From contig CP137672.1 of the NCBI GenBank assembly GCA_037976565.1, positions 26,166,035 to 26,230,034 on the forward strand: a stretch of DNA of 64,000 bases, written 5' to 3'. The notes beneath the pieces were generated by a model. It saw only the letters and a program-made list of their open reading frames with translations, was not told where the DNA came from and did not search any database. The position numbers were made by a program, and so were the translations under genes. Below, piece after piece: positions 12,545-23,059 of the stretch. The stretch's first letter is position 1, and every line of letters begins with the position of its first letter. The stretch comes from Mesocentrotus franciscanus (lineage: Eukaryota > Echinodermata > Echinoidea > Camarodonta > Strongylocentrotidae).

Positions 12545-14017
12545 TACTTGTTTTGTAAAAACGATTCATGAATACAGCACATATTCCTGATTATTTCTGT
12601 TCTTAGAGAAAGAGAATGGCTATGCACTATATAGTCGATTGCAAATGTTCTATACATATAATTATATATAAAAGAAAAAATTATTGAGGAGCGTTTTGTT
12701 AATCAAACTTTCATAGCAATATTGTGAACACAAAAGTGGGTTAATTCCTGCACCTGTTTGTCTGATTCGAGTAATATTGTCATTTTAGGACCCATTCCGT
12801 TATATTGTCTTTATACTAAACACAATCAAAAGATATGGCTGTACATTCTGTTACACGTTATTAAGTTGATTGTTACATTGTACCTGCACGTGGTGCACAG
12901 GGGGCCATAATCCTCCTATTGTTGTCCCCAGATGATAGCTGAGGCGGAGAACATGTTGTGAAGGAGACAAATGCCCCCTTTTGTCTACCCTTCCTTAATA
13001 ACCGGCATAGGCAATCTAATGGGGAAGGGTTACAACGAAACCCCTTAAAACTAAAAAGGATCCTTGCAAAGAAGAAGATTTTGTTTGGAATCACTTAATT
13101 CGCTTTGCTATTGAAACATGATAGGGGTATTATGAGGTGTTTTTAACTTGAAAATTGAAGTTCTATGAACCCTCTCTATCCCATTCTATGATGTAACGGA
13201 ATTAAACGGGGATTAAACAAAACGTGTTAGAAATAGTGAGATTATTTGCTGTATAATGAGCATATATAGCTTTTGGAAAAAATTAATAATATTTAGGCCT
13301 ATACTCATTTGCAAATTGATACCGAGTCCACATAAAATAAAGACATTTTGTCAAAGTGAATGCAGGCCTGTACTAAAATAAAACATTTTAAATAAACATT
13401 TTAATCCGTCATTGCTTCTAATCATAAGGCAAATCGGAGGATTTCAGAAATTGATTAACAAAAGGTGCTCTTTAATTGCAAAATTAGTCAAAATTACTGT
13501 TTGTTTGGAAGCAAGATGCTTTTGATGAATGTCTATAGTTAGGATAATAACCTTTTGCAGTTATTCGTATCGTGGCAAGAATACAATTCTTCTTTAAAAA
13601 TTATAGGCCTATTGGAAAAATCATAGCCCACCCCTAAACAAAAATCTGATTATTTTTTAAATATCTTCAGCAGTATATTTATTTAACTTCTTAACATATT
13701 GACAAACAATTAAAGTACTTCCACGACTATTTTCTTCCATTAAAAAAATAATAACTGATATAGTAAGCAGAGCTGAGCTCTACAAAAATCAATTGATTTT
13801 AATTCGGGTTTAACCATATTCGAAGAAGTACTGTTCCCAAACTTTACAGACACATTTAAAAAAATGAGATATAAGAGAGAATGATTAACCTCGTAATGTT
13901 CGTAATCCACGACCTCCAGCTGGCGTTCAAGAAATTTTTAAAAAAAATCATTAAATAGCAGTCAATCAGTGTTTGCATTGTGAAAAATGAAAAACACGTA
14001 AATTTTTTAGCGTTTGG

Positions 14018-14700
14018 AGCAGAGGCGGCAGAGCCGGGGGGCAGGGGCAGGGCAAAGTGCCCCCACAATTTTTCAGATACCCCTCAAGTGCCCCTTTTTA
14101 CAGAGGAAAAGTACCCCCCTTTTACTTCAGATAAGCGCCCCTTTTTTATTTCTGTTCCGTTCCACATGCTTAAAAGTGCCTCTTGACACCACTTATAAGT
14201 GCCCCTATTTAAATCTGAGAGGTCCTCATTTTATTTTAACAAGTGCCCTTTTCTTTCTTAATAAGTGCCCCTTCCCCTTCTCATAAATGCCCCTTCTGAC
14301 ACTTCTGATATATGCCTCTATTAAAAGCTCATAGGTGCCCATTTTCCTTTGTAATAAGTGCCCATTTCAATTCTCACAAGTGCCCCTATTCACCTCGGGT
14401 GAGTGCCCCCTTTCAGGTACAAAAAGTGCTCCCTACCATCTCTGATTAGTGCCCATCCACCTCTTATAATTGTGACTTTTCAAATCTGAGAGGTGTCCCT
14501 TATATTTTGACAAGTGTCTCTTTTCCTAATATGTATGCCCTCTTTTCATTTTTATAAGTGCCCCTTTTCATCTCCGATAAGTGCCCCTTTTATTTGACAA
14601 TTGCCCTTTTCCTTTGTAATAAGTGCCACTTTTCCGTTGTCATAAATGCCCTTTTTTCATCTCTGGTAATTCCTCTTTTTACTTTGACATGTGCTTTAAT
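14018..14700 (+). repeat. Degenerate tandem repeat, AAGTGCCCCTTTT type
   Basis: About 18-20 diverged units of roughly 30-38 bp, each centred on ATAAGTGCCCCTTTT, follow a G-rich lead-in (GGAGCAGAGGCGGCAGAGCC). The array is present only in copy 2 of the segmental duplication; copy 1 near 9640 lacks it. The overlapping open frames at 13980-14286 are artefacts of the stop-poor repeat. Confidence 0.8.
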
Positions 14701-16078
14701 GTGTCCATTAATGAAATACACAAACTGAATGATGAAACTCAGATTTAATTGTACTTGAGTTTCACTGTCATACAAAACGCGTACTGTATTACAGGATGTT
14801 TTCAAGGGATTAATCCGTCCATTGATTACCCTCCCCCTTATGGATGAATAGAAGGTGGTGGATCAAAACAATGCACATCCGCCCCTTTCTCCTCCCACAG
14901 CGGCACGACATCAAAGACAAGGGTCATTCATAGGGTCAAGCTGATAGACAATGGTCAATTGACCAAGGACCTTGACAATAGTCTTCAAAGGGTATAGCGG
15001 GGTAGGAGGGGGAATTGTGTGGGGGCGCTTGTGCCCCGATGGACAAAACATGAAACCTGAAAGGTGTTTTTAATCCCAACATTTAGACTGTTTGAACAAA
15101 AGAGGGGGCTTGGCAAGTAGCCAACTTTTATCTTTCTTCTGTAAAACAAATGAGGCAGTGAGAAGTAGTAATGCCGTATAAACTAACAGAAATATCAATT
15201 ATGTTTATATTCTCTGTTGAAGTATTGGGGCTTAGCCAAGACCTGCTGCTTAATGTCAATACCAACATAAAGTAAATTGAAGATCTTTTGAAAAATAAGA
15301 TTACTCCTATATCATTGAATTTATTTTAAACAAAGAATTAAAATATTTTAAAAAACGACCCCCCCTCACACCTCCCCCTAAAAAGGATGCTAACAGAATA
15401 TCACCTAGGCCTGATCGAAATCTCCAGACATGTTTGTTAAGAAAATTAAAACTTTACGACGATTTATAAGTATAAAGTCAATTTAAAAAAAAAATCAGTA
15501 GCGTAGCCAGATTTCATTTTAGAAAAGTTGTCTTTAATATACTCAAAAATTCCCTAAAAAGAGGAAAGACAAAAACACCAAACAAACAAACAACAAATAC
15601 AAAACTGAATAACAAGGCAAAACAAAATCAACATTATAAAGGGCCAAAACATCTTTTGGGGCTAAATTGGCTGATGGGTTTGGAGTTCACATAATTTATC
15701 CTGCTTAATGGATAAGGTATTGTTTTGAAGAAATAAATCATTTATCGTACCACAAAATCACTAATTGAGAGCTTAATTATTAAACTTGTTTAGTTTTGAC
15801 GGCAATGCATGCATAATCGGATCCATGAGTTACTATCCCTGCCACGTTGTTAGCAGTAATTTGTAATTATACCAAACCAAAATAATTGTCTTATATTTCA
15901 TTATTATTACGCGATTTGGGTTTCATACTAATAATTATCTGAAAGAAAAACAAATGGACGGTTGAAATTCTAAAAAATCTTCGAGTTCATTATAATGTTT
16001 TTTTTGTGTGCATGATACAAATAATCATCCACGATGATGATAAACGTACTAGATTTTACCTCGGACTTTTTTTGCGTT

Positions 16079-16400
16079 CAGCAATTATTCATGTTCAAAA
16101 TTGTATTTGTTATACCCAGGGCCGTAGCCAGAGTTTGATGTTTGTTTTTTTTTTGGGGGCACATACATGAAATTGATCGACGTCTTGGGAGGGGTCTATG
16201 AGGAATCAATTCCCCCTCCTACCCCGCTATACCCTTTGAAGAATCAGCAATTATTCATGTTCAAAATTGTATTTGTTATACCCAGGGCCGTAGCCAGAGT
16301 TTGATTTTTTTTTTTTTGGGGCACATACATGAAATTGATCGACGTCTTGGGGAGGGGTCTATGAGGAATCAGAAACCCCCCCGTGGCTACGGGCCTGGTT
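16079..16400 (+). repeat. 166-bp tandem duplication upstream of nanos
   Basis: CAGCAATTATTCATGTTCAA begins at 16079 and again at 16245. Both copies continue through CCCAGGGCCGTAGCCAGAG, a T/G run and TTGATCGACGTCTTGG to GGTCTATGAGGAATCA. The first copy is followed by a 36-bp inverted match to 14982-15017 before the second copy starts. The CCAGGGCCGTAGCCAGAG core with its G-run and the complementary CCCCCCGTGGCTACGGGCCTGG (split here: CCGTGGCTACGGGCC) near 16379 suggest a repeat end. Confidence 0.88.
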
Positions 16401-16520
16401 ATACCCCATTCAGGTGAATTGCCACTGCTCTGTTTATTTGGTTCAGTTTTTGTTTTTGTTTACTTTTTGGCTTTTCATTCGATGCGAATTTGGAGCTTGT
16501 GTGTACATTGTTTAATATCG

Positions 16521-16717
16521 CACGTGGTTTGAAAGTTGTAAACACGCACCAGACATTAGGACACGCCTCCTCATGAATAGAACAACAGGTGAATCAATGA
16601 AAGCCTAAAATCCTTACATGCGATTGGACAAAGCTAGCGAAAAGGTCCCGAACTCAATAGCCAATCAAATCGCGACATCCCCTCTGAAAAGCATTTCCGT
16701 GCTACTATTGGCACGTG
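16521..16717 (+). promoter_or_regulatory. Candidate nanos promoter: three CCAAT boxes and two CACGTG E-boxes
   Basis: CACGTG occurs at 16521-16526 and 16712-16717. CCAAT pentamers lie at 16623-16627 (reverse), 16661-16665 (forward) and 16707-16711 (reverse, touching the second E-box). They sit 150-250 bp before the start codon. No clear TATA box is visible between them and the ATG. Clustered CCAAT boxes suggest NF-Y input and the E-boxes suggest bHLH-zip factors; both are inferences from motif shape only. Confidence 0.5.
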
Positions 16718-16866
16718 CCTCATTAAGCCCACATAACATGAGTTTGTCGCACATGTGGATAAATTGCGATACATTCTCTTAAACAGATCATTCCTGACAA
16801 ACTCAAAGACATACGTCGTGTTAATCAGCAATTACTCTCTTGAAATTTCACGAACTTTCTGTCACC

Positions 16867-17556
16867 ATGTACGATCCTTTCAACGATTACTTTGGACTCA
16901 GTGGACTGTTGTCCAATTGCAGAGTGAACGATGACTTTAATATCTCGACACCGTTCCACAACAATGATGATTTCAATTCCAACGGCGTCAACGTCCCAGT
17001 CATGTCGCGCTCGGTTTCGTCTATCACAGACCTCAATAACAACATGGTGTCGGGTCTGCCCGTTTCTACGAGCCAGCCTTCGACTGCTTCAAGTTCAACC
17101 GGGTTCATGCCATTGCAGTTGCCGCTGAACATCGCCGAAATCACTGAGCTCTCCAAGGTGATGAGGGGAGGAAGGCGAGCAGGCAACGGCAGAGGTGGTG
17201 CTACAGGTGTTGGAGGCCGTCCGCCGAGCTGGTGCGTGTTTTGTAAAAACAACGGGGAGAGCGAGATGGTTTATGCCAGCCACAAATTAAAATCGGAGGA
17301 AGGCATCACAACCTGCCCGATCCTACGGGCGTACACCTGTCCACTATGCGGAACGAACGGCGACCGTGCCCACACCATCAAATACTGCCCTGTAAACAAA
17401 TATAAGGAGGAAGTAGTAGGATCGAGCTCCGGCCCGGGGACCATCGGATCCCAGTATAGAACCCCACGTACATCCACCGGACGCCGTCGTACTTCGAGTC
17501 TCAGCCTGAGCTCTGGCGGAAGTTCATCTTCTTACATCGGGGGAAACATCGCCTGA
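16867..17556 (+). CDS. nanos2: Nanos RNA-binding translational repressor (nanos2-like), intronless
   Basis: Nanos proteins bind mRNA together with Pumilio and recruit the CCR4-NOT deadenylase, silencing mRNAs in primordial germ cells. The 229-aa product has a complete double CCHC finger: C123, C126, H139, C150 and C158, C161, H169, C174, with the exact family spacing (C-x2-C-x12-H-x10-C, C-x2-C-x7-H-x4-C). Residues 4-15 ([12 protein letters not shown]) match the N-terminal NOT1-interacting motif of bilaterian Nanos. The middle is Ser/Asn-rich and disordered; the C-tail is Ser/Arg-rich. The frame is open 9 codons upstream, but only the ATG at 16867 has a good initiation context (GTCACCATG). 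There is no intron, as reported for sea urchin nanos2. The paralogue number is inferred; the family call is secure. Confidence 0.97.
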   Translation: MYDPFNDYFGLSGLLSNCRVNDDFNISTPFHNNDDFNSNGVNVPVMSRSVSSITDLNNNMVSGLPVSTSQPSTASSSTGFMPLQLPLNIAEITELSKVMRGGRRAGNGRGGATGVGGRPPSWCVFCKNNGESEMVYASHKLKSEEGITTCPILRAYTCPLCGTNGDRAHTIKYCPVNKYKEEVVGSSSGPGTIGSQYRTPRTSTGRRRTSSLSLSSGGSSSSYIGGNIA

Positions 17557-19145
17557 GCTGAGCAGCCTGTGCAGCACGACACTTCCTCCTCCGTTCTAAC
17601 TTCGCTAGCCATCGACACCGACTATGGACATGAACGTGCATTTGGACCTGTGCAGTTAGTTGATCTACTCGTCTCGAGGTTGATGGGACTAGACTCCTCA
17701 TTTTTTAATTTCTTTTTCTTGCCAGTGGATTTTACTGAACAGTTCGAACTGAATTTTCAAGTGTAACCAACTATATTCATGTGGATTGTGTTCGCATGAG
17801 GTGGTTTATAACTTAGTAGAAGCTTGTGCAGTTCTGTACTTTTTGTTAAATGTATATGTGATATAATTTGCGTATGTATTCAATTTTCATACCTCGAGTT
17901 TAATTTTAATCGTTTTGACAATTTTTGGTAGTAAATGCCACAGTAAATGTTATTGTTAAAGAATCGACTTGTTCTTTGTATGTATTCTGAAGTTCTTGCT
18001 ATATCATATATGATGATCTGGAAGTTGAATTTCGAGTCGTTTCCAAATTTTTTACATTAATACAAGACATTCACTGCTTCGAGAAGGCAGTTCTCTTGCG
18101 GAAATTCATTGCGAGAAGTATTTTTTAAAGTAGGTTATTATATATTTAAAATGCAATTTCAATTATTCATTTATTTGAACTTTTTGTATTATGTATATTT
18201 TAAGACCAATTTGTCAATATATCATGCTAATTATGTAATGATTGTGATTAAACTGATCTTAAGTGATGATTGTGATTTTAAGATGTACAAACATTTCACA
18301 TTTTGATGAAAGTTGTAAAGGAGGTATCTTGGCACTGCATCATTCATTATTTTTATCAGATAGAAATCTGATGTTTGAGTTAATTGATTACAGCCTTCAC
18401 AACTACTAGGCACATTGCTTTCTTAACTAGTTACTACTGACAGGTATACATGGATATACATATTGTATTAGTGAAGTCCATTCATTTGCTGTAAACTCAT
18501 TTTGTTTGCCTTGAATTGGTATCAAGGTTAACCACATTTATGCAATTCTTAATGTCATTTTTTCTGAAGTGAAATCAGAAAGTACTGATCGCTGGGTGTA
18601 TTAATTAAATGTACGAAGGTACTACATTCTTTTAAAATATCTTCTATTTGTTTTCTTTCTTAGAATTTGATTTGACATTGAATGTAAAGAAAGATATACT
18701 GTTTGTGCTGATGATATAGTGAAAGTGACATACTGATGATGTAGTGAAAGTGTTCAACAGCTTTGAATGAATGTTTGGAATTGGAAACATTGATGGTTGA
18801 CTTTCTTTACTTGAACTTTTTTAAAGAGAATAGAAGATGTGTGAATTGATGAGAATTTGAGATTATTATGATAGTTGTGAGAATTGAAAAGGAGTTAAAT
18901 TAATAAGTCCCAAGGTTAACTTGACTCTCCCCAGTCTCCAATATACAAAGTAAATCCCTTATGTTCTTTATGACTGTGAAAAAGTTGTATTCTTTCTATT
19001 CTTGATAGTGAAATTATTAATTATTCTACTATCCTAGTTTCTGCCATATTCTTCTTTTTCGGTGCTTTCACTACAAACCCTATTCTATTCAAATTCGCTC
19101 CTTTTTTCTTGATACAGGAATAAACCAAACTCTACTTGGATTTAT
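17557..19145 (+). other. nanos 3' UTR and downstream AT-rich region
   Basis: No gene is visible. The region is AT-rich, as expected of a long regulatory 3' UTR. Pumilio-like words of the TGTATATN form occur near 17850 (TGTATATG) and 18188 (TGTATATT). Candidate polyadenylation signals are ATTAAA at 18247 and 18604 and AATAAA at 19119-19124. In sea urchins the nanos2 3' UTR is known to carry an RNA-lability element (GNARLE) that limits the mRNA to small micromeres. Whether it is conserved here needs alignment. Confidence 0.5.
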
Positions 19146-19261
19146 TCCCTACGTTTTCTTGCTCTTCTTCACCCTTTATTTCACTTAATTTCGCTCTTTA
19201 TCTTCCATTTTTTTCGTATCTCTCGCTCCTCTATCCTTATCCTTTTTGTTGTGAACCTCTG

Positions 19262-19530
19262 AATGTCTCCCAATTCCAACAGCCCCTTTCTCTTTCTCTC
19301 TAGGGGTCTTTCTTCCCTCTTTTCTCTCTTTAGTCTCGCATTTTTTCTGTCTATTTTCTCTCTCTATATAGATCTCTTCTCTCTGGTTTTTCTCTGTTCT
19401 CACCTTTTTCCTTCTCTCTTTTCCCTCTCTTTCCTCTCTTTTCTTTATATCTCTTCTCTCTTTTTCTCTTTTATTCTCTCGTTTCATTCTCTTTTCTCGT
19501 TTTCTCTGTCCAATTTTAATATCCCAATAC
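19262..19530 (+). repeat. Polypyrimidine (TCTCTT-rich) tract
   Basis: Almost pure C/T on the + strand, dominated by TCTCTTTTCTCTCTTT words. Open frames of 105 aa (+) and 115 aa (-, Lys/Glu/Arg only) across it are low-complexity artefacts. The surrounding 19531-21936 has no supported gene; it includes a G-run near 20106, a GA microsatellite near 20360-20415 and pieces of dispersed repeats. Confidence 0.85.
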
Positions 19531-20129
19531 AAATACTACTACATGTTTACAATACATCTATCTCTTTCGAAGCTATTTGAATGCATTTGACGGAAGATGG
19601 CGCTAGAGCACTTCTAATCTGTATCAACCATGCCTTCTTCACTGTGTCGCCTTGGCCAAAGAAATGACAATTTGTCAAAAATTATAAAATATTAGTATAA
19701 AAGTATATTTCAGGACTAGTGGTTCTGATCGATCCATTAGTAATTAGAACTACTTGAAATTTTGTTGAGGTGAAATCCATCAACTAAAACGCATAGTGCC
19801 ATGAGAAGTCGACTATCATTCCGTGTAATCATAATGTTATGCCTATAAGTAGCATTGTATACTAGAAATAGATCATCGTTATCACTCCTTTTTGATGGTA
19901 TCATAGTATCGAAAGAAAACCAAATGAAACACTAAATATTTGGAAGTATCAAAATATAATTTAAACGTTACAGATACAAAAGTTAAGAAGTTATAACGTG
20001 CTGTAGGCTTAGTAATAATCTCTTTGCCTCTTATAAAAGAAATGATACATGTATTTGATTTGATTCATGGAAATAATTAAAAAGGATGGCATATAGGAAG
20101 ACATGGGGGGGGGGGGTGGCGGGGGCCGG

Positions 20130-20225
20130 TGACCCGACATTTGCTCCTTCGAAGATTGCTCCGTTTATAGGGCTAGGGTCGGGTCATACAGGTGATATTG
20201 TGTTTGAGGTTAGGGTTAGGTACAG
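20130..20225 (-). repeat. Fragment of a telomere-like-word dispersed repeat
   Basis: TTTGCTCCTTCGAAGATTGCTCC followed by GGTTAGGGTTAGG (written in parts). The same association of GCTCC/GGAGC words with TTAGG-like runs appears at 55560-55700 and 58340-58790. It is a dispersed repeat with internal telomere-like words, not a telomere. Confidence 0.55.
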
Positions 20226-20373
20226 AGTTGCGTCTTGAGTTTGAAGTTGAGATTCCAGTTGGGAAAGGAAACTCGCGCGGAGCAATTATCGCATGAGCAA
20301 GTGTCCTATATACAACCGACCATATCTCACTCCAGAACTGAATTATATGTGTTCAATGGAGAGAGAGGGGAGG

Positions 20374-20404
<31 letters not shown>

Positions 20405-21936
20405 GAGGAGGGGGGGACCGAGAGTGAATATACAGAGAGCACAACGAAGAACCAAGGGCAAGTAGAGACAGAGGATATTATAAATGTGCTGATGGGGGAG
20501 GGGAAAATATTAAGATCATATCAATAATACTGTTCGTCAAGTGAAAATGTGAAATATAAATCAATGTATAGTGAAAATATCGTAAACACAAACTAGATAT
20601 TTGTAAGCGTGATAAGTAATGTAATAAGTAAAAACTACGTATATAGGCTTGTGGCGGGTCCAGATATCTATAAACAGAGGGGCGTTCTCTCTGAAAAATT
20701 ACGTCATACTGAAGAGACCGACACCGGACCGACTCACAGCCCCTTCCCCCCCCCAAAAAAAAAGATCACATTACTCCCAAACAAATGGCTATGAATCGGT
20801 CGGTTAAGGGTCGGTCTCGAGTCGGTTGTCCCTAAAATATAAGCGACAAAGCTGCCCCTCCTCCCCCCCCACCCCCAATTTGAGAAAAAATCACTGCTTT
20901 TCCACACACCGTTATTTACCGAACGCGATTTCTTGGCTGACGATGAGGAACGGGCAGTTTGGAGCCCCTCCCCTCTTTTCTCGGCCACGTATAAGTTCAA
21001 TAACCAGATATGCGTTTCTAACCCTCTCCGGCAAGATCCGAAATGCAAACAAAAAATTACTTTGATTGTGATATCTGATACTATCAAATTTTCACCCTGT
21101 CGGCAAATTTATTATTATTTGGAAGGAGCTTGTTGAATTATAAAAAAAAACTCAAAGCTCTTTGAAAACATGAAAATCTGAGAACCCGACTTTCCGCTTA
21201 AAGCTAAGGACACACATTTCATGATTTACTTTATACATGTATTGAAAATTCGAAACTTGATGGTAAATTTTGGTCAGTCCCCCGATCTAAATTGTTCTAG
21301 TTTTCTTTAGCAAAGTTTCTTAAACATTAATTTTCATTTAAACAAAGAAGAGAGAATTATGAGTTGTTTTCTAACATTATTGCAAAGCATATCATCATGC
21401 TTAATGATGTATCTCATACGGGAAAAAAATGCTATGGCCTTTTTCTCTACCAATGGTGAAGGACCGGCGAGGGTAGGAGCTTTAAAATAAATCAATACTT
21501 CATATTATTTTTCCGATGGAATCAATTTCGAAGAGGGTGAGGGGGGCGGGGCCAAACGTGTGGACAAGGTAGCTCCAACATTTCCAACAAAAAATCATCA
21601 GACGTTGAGACTTACCTAACAACCTACAAAAATCTCGAATTAGAATTTACCAACAGAAAATTTTCAAGGGGAGGGGGATTCATATCCCTCCCCCCCACCC
21701 CGACGACGCCATTGCCTACGGCTTTATCACGTTCGTAATTTCCTAACTGGGGACCCTGGTCGTTTCGCCTCCCTGCCCTGTATTATTTAATGATGTGTAG
21801 AGACCGACTGGTCATGGGGTGGTCTGAGGGCCGGCTAATATGTATTATATGTGGAGTGGACCGGTCTCAACAAAATTCCACAACTGAATTTTAGTCCCAG
21901 ACCGCCCCCGTGCATGTGACACAGTCAACCCGTTAA

Positions 21937-23059
21937 TTAGACAGTAGTGGACAGTTCTTCGTTCGCAAAATGAGGGCTTGTCACATATGGACTCCCAATG
22001 AGTACATTGTCTTGGGCCAATGGCTGAGCGTAAGGCGCAACTAGTTTGATTCTCGTCTTGGCGAATATCCCGCCGTCCTTCTCCTTCGCACTTGGTGATG
22101 ACGGCGGCATTTCACCATCCACTGACTCGACCTCCCTCGGTTTGTTCTTCTTGCTTTCGCCTCTCACTTGCAGCAGCTCTTTTTGAGGAGTTTGTGTTTC
22201 GTTGTGTAGCCTTGCGGTAGGTCTCCGAGCAAGTGTACCCGGTCTGGTTGCCGAAACTTTTTCCGAGGCTGTCTTGTCAAGTAAATCTGCTCTCGATTTG
22301 GAAGAAGACTTGTCTGCAGAAGTTGGCAGGTTTGTCCATTTTGAAGCGTCCACGCTACTGGCGGCCGCTGATGCTTTACCTTTGAACTTCACACCATTGG
22401 TGTCGGTCACTACTTGACCTGGTGGCACATGAAACACGTCCAGACCTTTCGGAGGTGTGACCAACTTTAGCAATCCCGCCCGAGTTTGTCCTTGCCCGTT
22501 CATCAAAGGCTGTAGCGAACACTGTTTACCGAACATCTGACTGCGAGGCGAGGAAATGCCATCTGCCAGGATGCCCTCAGATGTCTTCCCATCCATTCTA
22601 CTTTTTCTTGAACGGACTTTCGCGCTCTTGACGCGAGTGCTCTCGTTCGGACGCCAACTCGCCAGAAATCGGCACCCGATCGGCTGCATATCGGCACCTA
22701 CCCTTTCCTTCCGAGGACCCTTTCGGAAATCCTCGACAATGTGCAGCGGTTCCATCGGGATCTTCACACCAGCGTCGTGAGGTAGGATGGTCCCTACTCT
22801 CAGCGTCGACGAGCTGCTTTCCAGTAGAGTCTGCTGATGACGTTTCTTGATCTGCGTGGCCATGGATTCTGCGTGACGGATGTTGGTCAATTTGATGTGC
22901 CTGCTAGCCGGGTGACGATAGCCCGCCGGGACCTCGTGATGGTGGGCAGTAGCTGCAGCCAACCACGTGACGCCGAGGTCCGGTACCTTACCTGACCTAT
23001 AGCTGGGACCAAGGTGAAGAGGTCGCATGGGTGTGGCGCTCAGGTCTGTGAAATCATCC
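21937..23059 (-). CDS. Unrecognised gene, terminal exon
   Basis: Acceptor CCTGTACAG; the first base completes the Trp codon and the frame runs DDFTDLSATPMRPLHLGPSY to a stop at 21937-21939. The remaining 373 codons are rich in Ser, Lys, Pro and Thr with several SP/TP motifs. Choosing the acceptor at 23060 instead of the internal ATG at 23028 keeps the frame with exon 2. No clear polyadenylation signal was identified downstream. Confidence 0.8.

Larger units (their letters stand above)
11090..15800 (+). repeat. Tandem segmental duplication, copy 2 (about 4.7 kb)
   Basis: Same-orientation paralogue of 7062-11075. It is longer because it has gained about 1.2 kb (roughly 11300-12538, including a TTAA-flanked element and an AATTG/TAA microsatellite with an attached repeat) and the AAGTGCCCC tandem array at about 14018-14700. 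It ends about 1 kb upstream of nanos, so the duplication lengthened the upstream flank of that gene. No coding gene is seen inside. Confidence 0.85.

Noticed and set aside
16840..16866. Upstream start for nanos giving 9 extra residues
   Set aside because: The codon there is TTG, not ATG. The ATG at 16867 has a strong context and gives the conserved N-terminal motif right at the start.
16887..17252. 121-codon minus-strand frame over nanos
   Set aside because: Antisense shadow of the nanos coding sequence with no features of its own.
19185..19580. 115-aa (-) and 105-aa (+) frames
   Set aside because: Both are translations of a TCTCTT tract; Lys/Glu/Arg or Phe/Leu/Ser only.
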